Part shown: one piece after another, positions 63,604 to 64,000 of the stretch
How positions within the stretch are numbered: position 1 is the first letter of the stretch
How the letters are laid out: the number at the start of each line of letters is the position of its first letter
DNA from: Rhynchopus sp. YZ270_cl-10
Taxonomy: Eukaryota; Euglenozoa; Diplonemea; Diplonemida; Diplonemidae
DNA: 64,000 bases
Direction: 5' to 3'
NCBI GenBank assembly: GCA_964035575.1
Contig: OZ037880.1
Span: forward strand, 124,001 to 188,000
The notes under the pieces: generated by a model
Database searches by the model: none
What the model was told of the DNA's origin: nothing
What the model saw: the letters and a program-made list of their open reading frames with translations, nothing else
Translations under genes and position numbers: made by a program

Positions 63604-63725
63604 AAAAAAAAAAATAATGAAAGAAAAACAATTGAAGGATGAAGGAGCTTTCTGTGTCTACATCTTTCAAAAATTTAACGATTTTTTTTTTCCTCTACTT
63701 TTTTACTTTCGGCACAGCGCGAGCC

Positions 63726-63798
63726 ATGCTAGTGAAACTCCCCTCTATTCTCTGCAACACATTTGCTGTCCAGAGAAAAATCACAACAACCCTCGCAC
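63726..63798 (+). CDS. possible first exon of a plus-strand gene at the window edge
   Basis: ATG 63726 reads MLVKLPSILCNTFAVQRKIT then TTLA, an acid-free, presequence-like N-terminus. It meets a consensus donor GTAAGT at 63799, and 106 nt later a pyrimidine-rich acceptor TTCTTTCTAG ends at 63904. Joined, the frame continues RSMGCFAIGINC and stops at 63942, so further splicing or chance must be considered. Confidence 0.28.
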
Positions 63799-64000
63799 GT
63801 AAGTACCCACTTTAAGTGGATAATTAGGGTCTGTACTCAATGTTGGCCGAAGCCTTTGTACCATATAATGTACAGACACAGTTTTATTTTTCTTTTCTTT
63901 CTAGGTTCAATGGGGTGCTTTGCTATTGGTATAAATTGTTGAGCACCAAAAAAAAAAAAGAATACACTTAACACAGTTCTCCCGAAACCAATGTACGGGT

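Larger units (their letters stand above)
60593..64000. other. 3.4-kb terminal region with a cluster of hairpins
   Basis: Upstream of the GMC gene. Six hairpin copies occur between 61139 and 63603, plus a truncated SINE-like copy (61186-61231) and the second long repeat (62019-62165). Two weak coding signals are listed separately. The rest is A/T-rich without recognised genes. Confidence 0.55.

Overview
This window is nuclear DNA from a unicellular eukaryote. Protein genes are GC-richer than the spacers, most carry short spliceosomal introns, and the spacers are AT-rich with many A and T homopolymer runs. Of 31 introns I could place on the minus strand, 28 begin GTATG and most are 44-220 nt long. 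The organism has mitochondria (a mitoribosomal-type SOD-fold protein, an LYR protein, several presequence-like N-termini). I cannot name the lineage from sequence alone.

Layout. Twenty-three supported genes are on the minus strand; only one well-supported gene (25119-25590) is on the plus strand. In plus coordinates the minus genes are: a secreted protein (167-724), an ER-type membrane DnaJ (1285-3313), a 7-TM protein (5340-6200), a ubiquitin-like/LRR protein (6390-7556), a duplicated Cys-rich/PDZ protein (8175-9645), a 105-aa protein, a 973-aa coiled-coil protein (11087-14263), a PUF RNA-binding protein (16605-18626), a membrane lipid kinase (23125-24847), a polycystin channel (25649-28804), an LYR protein, phosphoserine aminotransferase (31556-32871), a CDK-like kinase (33311-34504), TFIIIB subunit BRF1 (34620-37501), a TraB-like protein (37859-38818), the SOD-fold mitoribosomal-type protein (40445-42201), a USP deubiquitinase (43533-44998), a tandem PH protein (45665-47224), a mitochondrial membrane protein (47392-48084), a glutathione transferase (48686-49330), a thioredoxin-fold protein (49770-50306), a small unknown protein (56983-57604) and a GMC oxidoreductase (57975-60592). 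Most are housekeeping genes of separate pathways; I see no functional operon.

The long spacers (3.3-5.3, 14.3-16.6, 18.6-23.1, 29.5-31.5, 38.8-40.4, 50.3-57.0 and 60.6-64.0 kb) hold several dispersed repeat families. The most striking is a roughly 40-bp imperfect hairpin, found about 18 times and always in the same orientation. Two SINE-like families end, in the sense of the minus strand, with a similar CAACTT-plus-T-run tail. Others are short elements with perfect inverted ends built on GAGAATAAG, a 120-bp palindrome, a 106-bp MITE-like element, and a perfect 7-bp satellite inside a DnaJ intron. No rRNA, convincing tRNA, CRISPR, retroviral or virus-like element was recognised.
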